A stretch of DNA of 64,000 nt from Ruegeria halocynthiae (lineage in GTDB: Bacteria; Pseudomonadota; Alphaproteobacteria; Rhodobacterales; Rhodobacteraceae). Under the pieces are notes generated by a model that saw only the letters and a program-made list of their open reading frames with translations, ran no database searches and had not been told where the DNA came from. This document shows, piece by piece, positions 50,266 to 60,156 of the stretch. The translations under genes and the position numbers were made by a program. The DNA is taken from assembly GCF_000743705.1 (NCBI RefSeq), contig NZ_JQEZ01000002.1:165250-229249 (forward strand), given 5' to 3'. Numbering within the stretch: position 1 is the first letter of the stretch; each line of letters starts with the position of its first letter.

Positions 50266-51023
50266 GTGTTTCCCAAACCACGTTTCACGAGGCCTTGCTG
50301 GACCCATCAGCGGCGATTCCCGACGGGCTGCTTGACGCCAAGGCCCAGCCCGCCGGGCGGCGGTTCAGCGTGTACCGCAACAACGTTGCCGTTTCGCTGA
50401 CCGAAGCGATGCATCAGGCCTTCCCCGTCATCACGAAACTGCTTGGCACCAAGAATATGGATGGCCTTGCGGGGATTTTCCTGCGCAAACACCCGCCCTT
50501 GTCACCTTTGATGATGTTCTACGGCGAAGAATTCCCCGAATTTTTGGCCGGGATGGAGCAGCTTTCCCATCTGGGGTATCTGCCGGACATCGCCCGGCTG
50601 GAACTGGCACTACGCCGGTCCTATCACGCAGCTGACAGTCAGCCGGTTTCCGAAAACGCACTGGCCGTTTCCCCGGAAGATGTCATGCGCGCGCAACTAG
50701 GGTTTGCGCCTGCAATGCAGGTCTTACGTTCGGACTGGCCAATTTACTCTATCTGGCGCTTCAACACCGAAGAAGATGCCCCCAAACCGGAACCCGACGG
50801 TCAGGACGTGCTGATCACTCGACCGGATTACGACCCCCATCCACACTTGCTGCCTTTGGGTGGCGCAGATTGGATCGCCCGACTTCAGTCGGGGCAAACC
50901 ATCGGCGACGCGTATGAAAATACCGCCGCCGACTTCCCCGAGTTCGACCTTGGGGCCACTCTTGCGCTGCTTCTGCAGGGCGGCGCAATATCTTCTGTGA
51001 CTATCGAAAGGCTGGCACCATGA
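50262..51023 (+). CDS. bufC: Bufferin partner protein BufC (DUF2063)
   Basis: The 253-aa protein begins '[91 protein letters not shown]', the DUF2063 (HvfC/BufC) domain. The second half ('[15 protein letters not shown]', '[25 protein letters not shown]') is the family's variable recognition region. It forms a complex with the MNIO enzyme and presents the precursor. It is coupled to bufB and to the DoxX gene by ATGA overlaps. Confidence 0.9.
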   Translation: MSVSQTTFHEALLDPSAAIPDGLLDAKAQPAGRRFSVYRNNVAVSLTEAMHQAFPVITKLLGTKNMDGLAGIFLRKHPPLSPLMMFYGEEFPEFLAGMEQLSHLGYLPDIARLELALRRSYHAADSQPVSENALAVSPEDVMRAQLGFAPAMQVLRSDWPIYSIWRFNTEEDAPKPEPDGQDVLITRPDYDPHPHLLPLGGADWIARLQSGQTIGDAYENTAADFPEFDLGATLALLLQGGAISSVTIERLAP

Positions 51024-51538
51024 CTGCCCTGATCTCTTTGCACAACAACACTTTGGGGAGGCTGGATCTGGCCTCTGGCTGGTTGACCCCGACACTGGCG
51101 CGGGTCGTGTTCATCGCGGTTTTGCTGTTCTATTTCTGGAATTCGGCGATGACGAAAATCGACGGCTCGATTTTCTCGCCCTCGGCTGGCGCCTTTGGTC
51201 AGATCTTTCCGAAAGCCGCCGAAGCTGCCCTGTATGACGTCACGCAGATGACCTTTTTCCAGCGTATCGTGATTTTCTTTGGCACCGTCGGTGAATTTGT
51301 CCTGCCCGCGCTGCTGCTGGTTGGTCTGTTCACGCGTCTGGCCGCATTGGGCATGATTGGGTTTATCTGGGTTCAGACCGCCACCGATGTTTCCGGGCAC
51401 GGCGTGAAACTTGGCAGCCTGTTCGACAACGCGATCTCGTTGATGGATCAACGCGTGATGTGGACCTTCCTGTTTCTTGTCATCATCATCAATGGCGCTG
51501 GTCCGATCTCGGCGGATCGTTTGCTGCGCTTAAAGTGA
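51020..51538 (+). CDS. DoxX family membrane protein of the bufferin operon
   Basis: The 172-aa protein has about four membrane helices ('TLARVVFIAVLLFYFWNSAMTKID', 'RIVIFFGTVGEFVLPALLLVGLFTRLAALGMIGFIWVQTATDV', 'VMWTFLFLVIIINGAGPISADRLL'). The 'NSAMTKI...GEFVLPALLLVGLFTRLAAL' pattern is DoxX. DoxX proteins commonly close bufferin and related MNIO operons and may supply reducing power or help export, which is inferred. Its start overlaps the bufC stop by 4 bp. Confidence 0.9.
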   Translation: MTALISLHNNTLGRLDLASGWLTPTLARVVFIAVLLFYFWNSAMTKIDGSIFSPSAGAFGQIFPKAAEAALYDVTQMTFFQRIVIFFGTVGEFVLPALLLVGLFTRLAALGMIGFIWVQTATDVSGHGVKLGSLFDNAISLMDQRVMWTFLFLVIIINGAGPISADRLLRLK

Positions 51539-51539
51539 T

Positions 51540-51908
51540 TTAGAAATGCGCCTTGGGCTCGTCCGGTTTCCCAGCGGCCAGCCCAAGGATACCCGCCACG
51601 GCGGCAAAGGCGACCGGGAACATCGTGAACGCATTAAACCCAAACGCATAATACATTCCCGCCGCAGACATCAGCAACAACACCCCGCCGATCAAAGCGC
51701 GCGCATGGGCCATCGCACCACCTGCGATGGCCAACAAAGGCGCAACAAGTGACGCCACCTGTATGACCTGAGCATTGTCGAACTGTTCGGCCACACCTTC
51801 GACCTCGCCAAAACGTTCGACCAACTCAATATAGCCGTATCCGAAAAAGCCCACGATCATGCCGATCAAACCGGCGATGACACCCAAAATCATTGCTGCG
51901 TTACGCAT
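51540..51908 (-). CDS. Small membrane protein of unknown function
   Basis: The 122-aa protein has four hydrophobic segments ('AAMILGVIAGLIGMIVGFFGYGYIEL', 'VIQVASLVAPLLAIAGGAMA', 'ALIGGVLLLMSAAGMYYAF', 'FPVAFAAVAGILGLAAG') with an acidic loop between the first two. It resembles DUF4064-like small membrane proteins. It is convergent with the DoxX gene, one base apart, so it is not part of the buf operon. Confidence 0.75.
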   Translation of the reverse strand: MRNAAMILGVIAGLIGMIVGFFGYGYIELVERFGEVEGVAEQFDNAQVIQVASLVAPLLAIAGGAMAHARALIGGVLLLMSAAGMYYAFGFNAFTMFPVAFAAVAGILGLAAGKPDEPKAHF

Positions 51909-51948
51909 TTACCAACCTCTTGCCTGCGCAATCCAGATAAGGGCCCGT

Positions 51949-52266
51949 TCATGCAACGCCAAGCCCCTTTCGCGATTCCGGGGTCCAGGCCAGAAACAGC
52001 TCTCCGTCCTTTTCGATCAGCGGGCGTTTCATCAAAGTCGGATGATCCCTGAGCAATTCCAGCCGGGGCCGCGCGCGTTCTTCTTCCGCCAACCCGCGCC
52101 AGGTTGTTGAGCGGGTATTGAGCAAAGCCTCGCCGAACCTCTCATGCGCCTGCGCCAAAACGGAATCGGGCACGCCTTGTGTCCGAACGTCGATGAATTC
52201 GGCATTTGGAAGCGATTTCAGTGCCTTGCGGCAGGTATCACAGGTTTTTAGTCCAAAAAGGCGCAT
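51949..52266 (-). CDS. ArsC/Spx-family thioredoxin-fold protein
   Basis: The 105-aa protein begins 'MRLFGLKTCDTCRKALKSLPN', with a CxxC redox-type motif at residues 9-12, and ends 'HPTLMKRPLIEKDGELFLAWTPE', the ArsC-family C-terminus (MKRPL). The short length fits the YffB/ArsC-like group rather than a genuine arsenate reductase. The function is not settled. It lies 40 bp downstream of the unknown membrane protein's start on the same strand. Confidence 0.82.
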   Translation of the reverse strand: MRLFGLKTCDTCRKALKSLPNAEFIDVRTQGVPDSVLAQAHERFGEALLNTRSTTWRGLAEEERARPRLELLRDHPTLMKRPLIEKDGELFLAWTPESRKGLGVA

Positions 52267-52481
52267 TTATCGGCCGCTCCTGCATTTGACGGATTTTCTG
52301 GCATTTTTGCCTGCTTGTTCCGGTAATTCTTGATTTTTTACTTCACCATGCAATGTTGAAAAAGACGAAACCCGCAATGTGGACCGTTTGGCGCAAGCGA
52401 AACTGGGATGTGTTGCGGTGTCGTCATCCGCTACCCCACCAATTTTGTGGGACAACGTGCAAGTAGAAGGAGACACGGGAA

Positions 52482-52688
52482 ATGCCAACTGGCACCGTGA
52501 AATGGTTTAATACCACCAAAGGCTACGGGTTTATTGCCCCTGATGAAGGCGGCAAGGACGTATTTGTTCATATCTCAGCTGTCGAACGATCTGGTCTGAC
52601 TGGACTCGCTGATAATCAGAAGGTCTCGTACGAATTAGAAGACGGACGCGACGGACGCCAAATGGCGTCTGATTTGAAGCCTCTGTAA
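52482..52688 (+). CDS. Cold-shock domain protein
   Basis: The 68-aa single cold-shock domain has both RNA-binding motifs: 'KGYGFIAPDEG' (RNP1) and 'DVFVHISAVERSGL' (RNP2), starting MPTGTVKWFNTTKGYGFI. It melts RNA structure and may act in cold or stationary phase. AAGGAG lies 8 bp upstream. A 215-bp space precedes it, room for the long 5' leader typical of cspA-type genes; CCCAC/GTGGG (52435-52451) can pair in that leader. Two stem-loops follow the stop. Confidence 0.95.
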   Translation: MPTGTVKWFNTTKGYGFIAPDEGGKDVFVHISAVERSGLTGLADNQKVSYELEDGRDGRQMASDLKPL

Positions 52689-52694
52689 ATCGCC

Positions 52695-52749
52695 CCGCTT
52701 TCGGCGGGAATATCAAAAAAGGTCTGCGGCCAATTTCCGGCCGCGACCA
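52695..52749 (+). terminator. Two consecutive stem-loops after the cold-shock gene
   Basis: CCCGC/GCGGG (52695-52709) is followed by GGTC-T-GCGGCC pairing with GGCCGC-GACC (52722-52749). Neither has a long T-run. The rest of the gap to thyX (52750-52915) shows nothing I can support. Confidence 0.5.
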
Positions 52750-52915
52750 TTTCCAAAGGTTCTAAACCTTACCCTCATGTGGGCGCGGCCCTGACATGAG
52801 CGTTTCAGTTTTGGCCCATCACCGCGATACAGGATGTCCCGGTGGCGTATGTGATCGCCATCGTCCAGCCACCTTTATCGCTGGTTCAGCTCCTCCCGAT
52901 ATGCTGCAAGTGGGC

Positions 52916-53827
52916 TTAACTGTCGCGAATGACGGCTTCGAACTCGCGCCACTCACGTGCGGTCATTCCCGAATTCTCTTGCGTCACGGTTTCACCGGCA
53001 ATCATTCTGCGCAGGCTATCAACCATTTGCGCCGACAGGTTGACCGCACCCAGACGGTAATCTTCGAACGCCTTATAGGCAAAGGGCACCCAGTCGGCGA
53101 CGATCTTGCACATCATGTCGGCATATACGCGAATCTCATACTGTGCATGTGGATCGGCCCGTAACCGCAGGAAGTGGAACAGGTTGTGCAGATCGACCTT
53201 CCAGTACCATTGCGTATAGATGTTCGCGGGCAGGTTCATCCGCGCCAGTTCACGGGCCAGCCCCTGCTGGCCGTCCTGATTGATCATCGCCTCGTAATTG
53301 TCATAACACCGCGCGCTGTCGGCCTTGAGCATTTCCAGAACGCGGGCGGCCTCTTCCCCTTGCAAAGCATCGCCCCGGCCCTGGTTGTTCACTTCGGACT
53401 GGGCGGCGACGTGATCGGGTGCGGGAATATAGAACTCCCGGTCCAGTATCGAATATCGCGCTGAGTATTCATTCACATTTGCCGTGCGGTGCCGAATCCA
53501 CTGCCGGGCCACAAAAACGGGCAGTTTGACGTGCAGCTTGATCTCGCACATTTCGAACGGGGTCGAATGCCAGTGGCGCATCAAATAGCGGATCAGGCCT
53601 TCGTCGTTCTGAACCGACTTGGTGCCCTTACCGTAAGACACCCGCGCAGCCTGACAGATCGCGGCATCATCACCCATATAATCGATCACACGAACAAAGC
53701 CGTGGTCCAGAACCTGATGGGCCGTATAAAGATGGTCTTCCATTCCCGCAGCCACAACGCGGCGTGTTGGATGCGATTGCGCCCGTTGCGCTTCGATCTC
53801 GGCCAGTTGGTCAGAGGACAGCGGCAT
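52916..53827 (-). CDS. thyX: Flavin-dependent thymidylate synthase ThyX
   Basis: The 303-aa enzyme makes dTMP from dUMP using methylene-THF and FAD/NADPH. The ThyX signature RHR-x7-S appears as '[18 protein letters not shown]'. Other conserved stretches are '[25 protein letters not shown]' and '[42 protein letters not shown]'. The ATG at 53827 has AAGGAAG upstream. ThyX uses the same folate pool that sarcosine oxidase charges. Confidence 0.97.
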   Translation of the reverse strand: MPLSSDQLAEIEAQRAQSHPTRRVVAAGMEDHLYTAHQVLDHGFVRVIDYMGDDAAICQAARVSYGKGTKSVQNDEGLIRYLMRHWHSTPFEMCEIKLHVKLPVFVARQWIRHRTANVNEYSARYSILDREFYIPAPDHVAAQSEVNNQGRGDALQGEEAARVLEMLKADSARCYDNYEAMINQDGQQGLARELARMNLPANIYTQWYWKVDLHNLFHFLRLRADPHAQYEIRVYADMMCKIVADWVPFAYKAFEDYRLGAVNLSAQMVDSLRRMIAGETVTQENSGMTAREWREFEAVIRDS

Positions 53828-54002
53828 GAAACTTCCTTTCCAGCAATGAGTCGCCGACCACTATATCTCGGCTAATCCTGGACAGGAACCGCGATATCTG
53901 TACCTAATACTCCATTTCTCAAATTGTGTCTGCGCTGCCCCTCGACACGCAAGGCGCGCGCGCTAAGCTGCTGCCTATCACCTGATCAGAAAGGACGCCG
54001 CA

Positions 54003-54431
54003 ATGGGGCTGACATATCTTCACACCATGGTTCGTGTTAAGGATCTGGAGAAATCCATAGCCTTCTACGAACTGCTCGGCCTGAAGGAAACCGATCGTTA
54101 CGACAGTGAGGCGGGACGATTTTCGCTGATCTTCATGGCGCCTCCGGGGCAAGAGGATCGGCCTATCGAACTGACCCACAATTGGGACGGAGATGACGAG
54201 CTGCCCACCGACAGCCGGCATTTCGGGCATCTCGCCTATGGCGTCGATAACATCTATGAGGCCTGCCAGCACCTGCAGGACAATGGCGTTGTGATCAACC
54301 GCCCACCGCGCGATGGGCGCATGGCGTTTGTGCGTTCACCCGACAATATCTCGGTTGAGCTGTTGCAAAACGGTGCCGCGCTGGAACCCGCTGAACCATG
54401 GGCCAGCATGGAAAGCACCGGTCACTGGTGA
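54003..54431 (+). CDS. gloA: Lactoylglutathione lyase (glyoxalase I)
   Basis: The 142-aa enzyme isomerises the hemithioacetal of methylglyoxal and glutathione. Metal ligands are visible: His7 in 'YLHTMVRVKDLEKSIAFYELLGL', Glu in 'RPIELTHNWDGDDE', His in 'RHFGHLAYGVDNIYEAC' and Glu in 'DNISVELLQNG'. The NWG-type motif (HNWDGDD) is glyoxalase I-specific. AAGGA lies 7 bp upstream of the ATG. The stop overlaps the GTG start of the following gene (GTGA). Confidence 0.94.
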   Translation: MGLTYLHTMVRVKDLEKSIAFYELLGLKETDRYDSEAGRFSLIFMAPPGQEDRPIELTHNWDGDDELPTDSRHFGHLAYGVDNIYEACQHLQDNGVVINRPPRDGRMAFVRSPDNISVELLQNGAALEPAEPWASMESTGHW

Positions 54432-55132
54432 TCCGTTGGTTGATACCCTTTGGTCTGGCCGTTCTGGCCAGCCCCCTTCGGGCTGAGACCTGCCGTCTTG
54501 CTTTGGCATTGGCGATGGATATTTCAACCTCGGTTGACGCAACCGAAGACGCCCTGCAACGGCAAGGTCTGGCCGCCGCGTTGACCGCGCCCGAGGTGAC
54601 CGAGGCGTTCTTTTCCTCGCCAATGCCCGTTGCCCTGGCGGTCTATGAATGGAGCGGCCGCACCACACAGCGCGTCATTCTGAACTGGACAATGATCGAC
54701 TCTGAATCTGACCTGCTGTTGGCGGCCACCACCATTCAGCAGTCAGTTCGATCCGACAGCGGATCGGCGACGGCGATGGGTTACGCGCTGGCGTTCGGCG
54801 CAACCTTGATGCAACAAGCCCCCCGGTGCCTGTTTCAAACCATCGACCTGTCGGGGGATGGGTCAAACAATGACGGGTACGGGCCGGATTCGGCTTACCG
54901 GCACTTCCCCTTTGAGAACACGGTCGTCAACGGGCTGGTCATCAATGCCGCCGATTTCGAAGGCGAGCTTTTTCTGATCCCCTTCTTTGAAAACAACGTG
55001 CTGCATGGCTCCGGTGCTTTTCTGGAAATCGCGCAGGGGTTCGAAGATTTCGAACGTGCCATGCGCCGCAAGCTAGAGCGTGAGTTGAAGGGGCTGCAAA
55101 TCGGCAGCCTGCGCGACACATACACAAAATGA
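54428..55132 (+). CDS. Secreted DUF1194 (VWA-like) protein 1
   Basis: The 234-aa protein has a signal peptide (residues 1-18, start GTG read as MIRWLIPFGLAVLASPLRA). Its von Willebrand A-like domain has the metal motif in 'LALAMDISTSVDATED' (D-x-S-x-S) and 'TIDLSGDGSNNDG' with further MIDAS residues. The C-terminus 'GSGAFLEIAQGFEDFERAMRRKLERELKG' is shared with the next gene. It would be periplasmic and bind a divalent metal or a partner protein. The GTG at 54428 overlaps the gloA stop, and its own stop overlaps the next gene. Confidence 0.85.
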   Translation: MIRWLIPFGLAVLASPLRAETCRLALALAMDISTSVDATEDALQRQGLAAALTAPEVTEAFFSSPMPVALAVYEWSGRTTQRVILNWTMIDSESDLLLAATTIQQSVRSDSGSATAMGYALAFGATLMQQAPRCLFQTIDLSGDGSNNDGYGPDSAYRHFPFENTVVNGLVINAADFEGELFLIPFFENNVLHGSGAFLEIAQGFEDFERAMRRKLERELKGLQIGSLRDTYTK

Positions 55133-55857
55133 TGCGGATTCTGGCAACTTTCCTGTGCTTGCTGGCCAGTTCTGCTGCGTCTGAATGTCGTCAGGCACTG
55201 GCCTTGGGTCTGGATGTGTCCGGGTCGGTCGACAGTCAGGAATACCGCCTGCAACTTGGTGGTTTGGCGGCGGCTTTGCAGCGCCCCGAAGTAAAGCAGC
55301 TGCTGCTGTCAGATAGTGCCGCCCCCGTCCGCCTTGCGGTCTTTGAATGGAGCGAACCCGGCCATCAGCGGATGCTGCTGAACTGGACGGAAATACGTTC
55401 CTCCCAGGATGTGACGCGTATTGCGGCCTTGTTGAACCGGGTTGAACGCAGCAGCGCGCCGCAGGGCACTGCGGTCGGGGCCGCGATGGACTTTGGCGCT
55501 GAGTTACTGGCGCAGCAGGCGGGATGCTGGAAACGCACGTTGGATCTGTCGGGGGACGGCAAGCACAACATCGGCCAGCACCCGCGCGCGGTGAAACAGA
55601 TCCTGCAATCCACCGGCATCACCATCAACGGCTTGGTCATCGGCGCGGATGACCCCAATCACGCGGACAAGCGCCACGTTCAGGTTGGCGAACTGTCCGC
55701 CTATTATCAGGCTTGGGTCATTCTTGGCCCCGGCGCTTTTGTCGAAGTGGCCCTTGGGTTTGAGGCCTATGAAGAGGCCATGACCCGAAAGCTGCTTCAG
55801 GAACTGGAAGGGCTGGTTCTGTCGGATGCCGGTCCCGCCGCCCCGCGTGATCAATAG
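55129..55857 (+). CDS. Secreted DUF1194 (VWA-like) protein 2
   Basis: This 242-aa tandem paralogue of the preceding gene has a signal peptide (ILATFLCLLASSAAS), 'LALGLDVSGSVDSQEY' with an intact DxSxS metal site, 'LDLSGDGKHNIGQHP' and 'GPGAFVEVALGFEAYEEAMTRKLLQELEG'. The pair is coupled by an ATGA overlap. The two share length and both ends, so they probably arose by duplication and may form a heterodimer. It ends 7 bp inside the convergent ldtR gene. Confidence 0.85.
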   Translation: MMRILATFLCLLASSAASECRQALALGLDVSGSVDSQEYRLQLGGLAAALQRPEVKQLLLSDSAAPVRLAVFEWSEPGHQRMLLNWTEIRSSQDVTRIAALLNRVERSSAPQGTAVGAAMDFGAELLAQQAGCWKRTLDLSGDGKHNIGQHPRAVKQILQSTGITINGLVIGADDPNHADKRHVQVGELSAYYQAWVILGPGAFVEVALGFEAYEEAMTRKLLQELEGLVLSDAGPAAPRDQ

Positions 55858-56348
55858 ATATAGCGGATTTGATCTGTCCAATACCTCTCGACCCGGCGAA
55901 GCGAGGTGGTGATATCCTCGATCCCTTCCAATCCCAGCACACCGCGCGACTGCAGGCCTTCGGCATGGCGCGCAAACAACTTGGTCACAACGTTCCGAAT
56001 TTCCCGCCCTTGCGGCGTAAGCCGAACCCGAACCGAACGTCTGTCAATCTCGCACCTCTGGTGGTGCATATAGCCCATTTCGACCAGCTTCTTGAGGTTA
56101 TAGCTGACATTGCTGCCCTGATAATAACCCCGGCTTTTCAGCTCGCCCGCCGTCACCTCATGATCGCCGATATTGAACAGTAGCAGGGCCTGAACCGCGT
56201 TGATCTCTAATACGCCGACGCGCTCAAACTCATCCTTGATAACGTCCAGCAGCAGGCGGTGCAGCCTCTCGACCAGGGCAAGCGCCTCAAGATAGCTGGT
56301 CATGAAACCCTTGGTTTCCGGCGCGGAGACCTGCATTTCCATACTCAT
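55851..56348 (-). CDS. ldtR: MarR family transcriptional regulator, LdtR type
   Basis: The 165-aa winged-helix regulator carries 'YLEALALVERLHRLLLDVIKDEFERVGVLEINAVQALLLFNIGDHEVTAGELKSRGYYQGSNVSYNLKKLVEMGYMHHQRCEIDRRSVRVRLTPQG', nearly the invariant LdtR core of alphaproteobacteria. LdtR controls an L,D-transpeptidase and osmotic tolerance genes in rhizobial relatives. Here the targets are unknown. It is convergent with and overlaps the second DUF1194 gene. Confidence 0.9.
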   Translation of the reverse strand: MSMEMQVSAPETKGFMTSYLEALALVERLHRLLLDVIKDEFERVGVLEINAVQALLLFNIGDHEVTAGELKSRGYYQGSNVSYNLKKLVEMGYMHHQRCEIDRRSVRVRLTPQGREIRNVVTKLFARHAEGLQSRGVLGLEGIEDITTSLRRVERYWTDQIRYIY

Positions 56349-56426
56349 CCGATCCTCCGATTCAGTCGCGTTGTTTCAGACACGATGAACGGAAATTCCC
56401 AAAAATCGGTTAAGTTGGATTTTCTT

Positions 56427-56684
56427 TTATTTTTGAAATGTTTGCGCGATATCCGCTACAAGAACGGAAAAGGGCTCTGGTGGCTGAACCTGCCCGGTCA
56501 CCCACTGATAGAGGTCCTGATCGTTTTCGTGCAGCAGCGCGTCGTAGCGATCCAGACCTTCTGTGTCCATCTCCGCCAGATTACGCTTGGCATAAGCGGA
56601 CAGGATCAAATCCATCTCTTTGATGCCACGGCGCATCGACCGCATCTGCATGCGCTTGATCCTGACGTCCCGTGTTTCGGTCAC
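56427..56684 (-). CDS. sdhE: Succinate dehydrogenase assembly factor SdhE
   Basis: The 85-aa protein contains 'RIKRMQMRSMRRGIKEMDLILSAYAKRNL', with the RGxxE motif (RRGIKE) that is needed to attach FAD covalently to the succinate dehydrogenase flavoprotein. It continues 'LDRYDALLHENDQDLYQWVTGQ'. The ATG overlaps the stop of the upstream helix-turn-helix gene by 4 bp, so they are cotranscribed. The sdh genes are not in the window. Confidence 0.93.
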   Translation of the reverse strand: MTETRDVRIKRMQMRSMRRGIKEMDLILSAYAKRNLAEMDTEGLDRYDALLHENDQDLYQWVTGQVQPPEPFSVLVADIAQTFQK

Positions 56685-57073
56685 TTGCCCTGCTCCAGCA
56701 TCAGCCGCAGTTTCTTTTCAAGCCGTGCAGCCCGTTCGGCGCTTGCGCGCATCTCGCCACGGATCGCACGCAGTTCGGCCACCGCGTCCACGAGTTCAAG
56801 ATTTGCCTCGCCGTCTTCGACCGGGGCTTCCATGCCCTCGCCCTCGCCGGTCAGCAACCACATGATCGAGACGTTGATCATCCCGGCCATCATCGACAGA
56901 CGGTTGGCGCGGGGCTCGGACAGATCATTTTCCCAGGCTGCGATTGTGGCCTTTTTGACCCCCAGACGTCGCGCCAGCTGCGCTTGCGTCATCGCCGCCG
57001 CCTCGCGTGCGCCAGCCAGCCTGTCCCCGAATGTCGCGGACTCTGGTCCGTACCAGTTGTTTTCGTCGTTCAT
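56681..57073 (-). CDS. XRE-type helix-turn-helix protein coupled to sdhE
   Basis: The 130-aa protein has an HTH_3 domain, 'FGDRLAGAREAAAMTQAQLARRLGVKKATIAAWENDLSEPRANRLSMMAGMINVSIMWLLTG' (about residues 16-78), then an acidic linker and a C-terminal coiled coil ('LVDAVAELRAIRGEMRASAERAARLEKKLRLML'). It is probably a DNA-binding regulator dimerised by its tail. The ATG at 57073 has GGAG 6 bp upstream. It is divergent from the aminotransferase gene and overlaps sdhE. Confidence 0.85.
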   Translation of the reverse strand: MNDENNWYGPESATFGDRLAGAREAAAMTQAQLARRLGVKKATIAAWENDLSEPRANRLSMMAGMINVSIMWLLTGEGEGMEAPVEDGEANLELVDAVAELRAIRGEMRASAERAARLEKKLRLMLEQGK

Positions 57074-57143
57074 CCGGGTCTCCAATTCTCTGTTTCATAC
57101 GGCTTGATCGTCAATCGGGCGCACCCTATGACAGACAGGTTGA

Positions 57144-58367
<1,224 letters not shown>

Positions 58368-58379
58368 CCGGAGGAACCC

Positions 58380-58781
58380 ATGACCGCAGAGTTGCCCGAG
58401 TATTACTTCCGTGTGCGCGAGAACGGGGCGGCGGTTTTCAAGATTGACACCGAAAACCGCCTGCGTCGGATCGAGATGGATCAGATCGCGGTCATAAACA
58501 TCCGCAACGGCGAGGTAAAACCACAAGGTCAGCGGGTGTTATCCGAGGCGGATCAGGCGGAAATCGCGCACTGGATGGAACAACGCAAGTCCCTGTTGGC
58601 GCAGCGGGATATCGACGACATTCATCGCGCGGTGGACTACTTGAACCTGACCACGCAATGGGCACAATCCAAGGCAACGGACGACCAGCTTGAGGATGTA
58701 ACCGACCGGTTGTTGATGGCGATGCATGATTTGCGCACCGTATTGGTGCGCAAAAAAGCTGGCCGCATGAGCAAGGACTGA
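58380..58781 (+). CDS. Conserved hypothetical protein
   Basis: The 133-aa soluble protein begins 'MTAELPEYYFRVRENGAAVFKIDTENRLRRIEMDQIAVINIRNGEVKPQG' (a likely beta-rich half). It continues with a helical half ('EADQAEIAHWMEQRKSLLAQRDIDDIHRAVDYLNLTTQWAQSKATDDQLEDVTDRLLMAMHDLRTVLVRKKA'). I do not recognise a named family; the sequence looks like a Rhodobacterales conserved protein. It sits 12 bp downstream of the aminotransferase with its own GGAGG, so it is likely cotranscribed. Confidence 0.8.
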   Translation: MTAELPEYYFRVRENGAAVFKIDTENRLRRIEMDQIAVINIRNGEVKPQGQRVLSEADQAEIAHWMEQRKSLLAQRDIDDIHRAVDYLNLTTQWAQSKATDDQLEDVTDRLLMAMHDLRTVLVRKKAGRMSKD

Positions 58782-58791
58782 CCTCGCGCAG

Positions 58792-60156
58792 CTATTCCGC
58801 CGGGACACCGACCGCACGAACCGAACGCGTCCAGAATCGCACCATCAGCAGGGCCGCTGCACAGGCAAGCCCAACCACAAGACCCAGCCACACACCAACG
58901 CCGCCCATACCCTGAACAAACCCAAAGTAATACGACGTGCTGATGCCCACCAACCAATAGCTGATCACCGCTATGACCATCGGCACCTTTGCGTCCTGCA
59001 ACCCACGCAGCAGGCCCAGCGCGATGATCTGCGCCCCGTCCACCAGCTGAAACAGCGCCGCCATCGCCAGCAACCCGGTGCCAATTGCCAGAATCTGCGG
59101 GCGCAGAGGGTCGTTGTTTTCGATGAACAGTGAAATCAGCGGCTCGGCGTAGATCAGGAACAGGGCAATCGCCAGCGCCGACATGATCAGAGACATACCG
59201 GTCACGGCAATCGCGCCGCGTTCAAGATGCCCCCGGTCCCGGCGGCCCAATGCATTACCCGCGCGAATGGTAGCCACATTCGAAAGCCCCAGATGCACCA
59301 TGAAAGTGGCGGATGCCAGGTTCAGCGCGATCCCATGCGCCGCCAGCGGCACCTTGCCCAGCCATCCCATCATGATGGCCGACATTGCAAACAAAGAAGC
59401 CTCGGCCAGGGTGGTGAAACCAATCGGAACCCCCAGCCGCAGAACACGCTGAAACATATCCCAATCCGGGCGCCAGAAACGTTGGAACAGGCTGTGTTCC
59501 GGCATGATGCGCACCGTGTAGGCAATAACACACAGCAACGACACGATCTGCGTCACGACCGAGGCGATGGCCGCACCGGTCACGCCCAGCTCGGGCGCGC
59601 CCCAGTTTCCGAAGATCAGCGCATAGTTGGTCACTCCGTTCACCAAGGCGGCGGCGACTGCGATCCACAGAACAATCTGCGTCCGCTCAAGCGCCGCCAG
59701 ATAGGATTTAAGGACCATCATCAGCAAGGCGGGGAACAAGCCCCACCCGGCGATGCGCAGATATTCCGAAGCCATTGCAGCGACTTCCGGCTCTTGCTTT
59801 AGGGCGATCAGGATCGGGTGAGACCACCAAAGCAGCGGCATCATCAACGCGCCGTAAATCAGCGACAACCACAATCCCATTCGGGTCGAACGGCGAATGT
59901 TGGTTTCATCCTCTTCGGCGGCGGCCATTGCCACCATCGGCATGACGGCCAGCCCGAACCCACTGCCGAACAGAAACAGCACAAAGAAATAGCTGCTGGC
60001 CAGCGTCACTGCGGCCAGCGCCTCGACCCCATACCACCCCAACATGACGGTATCGGTCAGACCAATAGCGAATTGCGCCAGATGCCCGCCGATCAACGGC
60101 AGACCCAGCACAGTAATGGCCCGGAAGTGGGCGCGATATGTCATCACTTTCTTCAT
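58792..60156 (-). CDS. MATE family efflux transporter
   Basis: The 454-aa protein has twelve predicted membrane helices in two halves. Each half opens with a MATE-like segment: 'LGLPLIGGHLAQFAIGLTDTVMLGWYGVEALAAVTLA' and 'LGVPIGFTTLAEASLFAMSAIMMGWLGKVPLAAHGIAL'. It belongs to the NorM branch, which exports cationic drugs or metabolites using sodium or protons. I chose the ATG at 60156 (AAGG upstream); the ATG at 60144 is nearly as good. It is convergent with the conserved hypothetical, 10 bp apart. Confidence 0.92.
   Translation of the reverse strand: MKKVMTYRAHFRAITVLGLPLIGGHLAQFAIGLTDTVMLGWYGVEALAAVTLASSYFFVLFLFGSGFGLAVMPMVAMAAAEEDETNIRRSTRMGLWLSLIYGALMMPLLWWSHPILIALKQEPEVAAMASEYLRIAGWGLFPALLMMVLKSYLAALERTQIVLWIAVAAALVNGVTNYALIFGNWGAPELGVTGAAIASVVTQIVSLLCVIAYTVRIMPEHSLFQRFWRPDWDMFQRVLRLGVPIGFTTLAEASLFAMSAIMMGWLGKVPLAAHGIALNLASATFMVHLGLSNVATIRAGNALGRRDRGHLERGAIAVTGMSLIMSALAIALFLIYAEPLISLFIENNDPLRPQILAIGTGLLAMAALFQLVDGAQIIALGLLRGLQDAKVPMVIAVISYWLVGISTSYYFGFVQGMGGVGVWLGLVVGLACAAALLMVRFWTRSVRAVGVPAE

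Noticed and set aside
52796-53164. A 122-codon plus-strand frame between the cold-shock gene and thyX
   Set aside because: Most of it is antisense to the thyX 3' end and no motif or ribosome site supports it.
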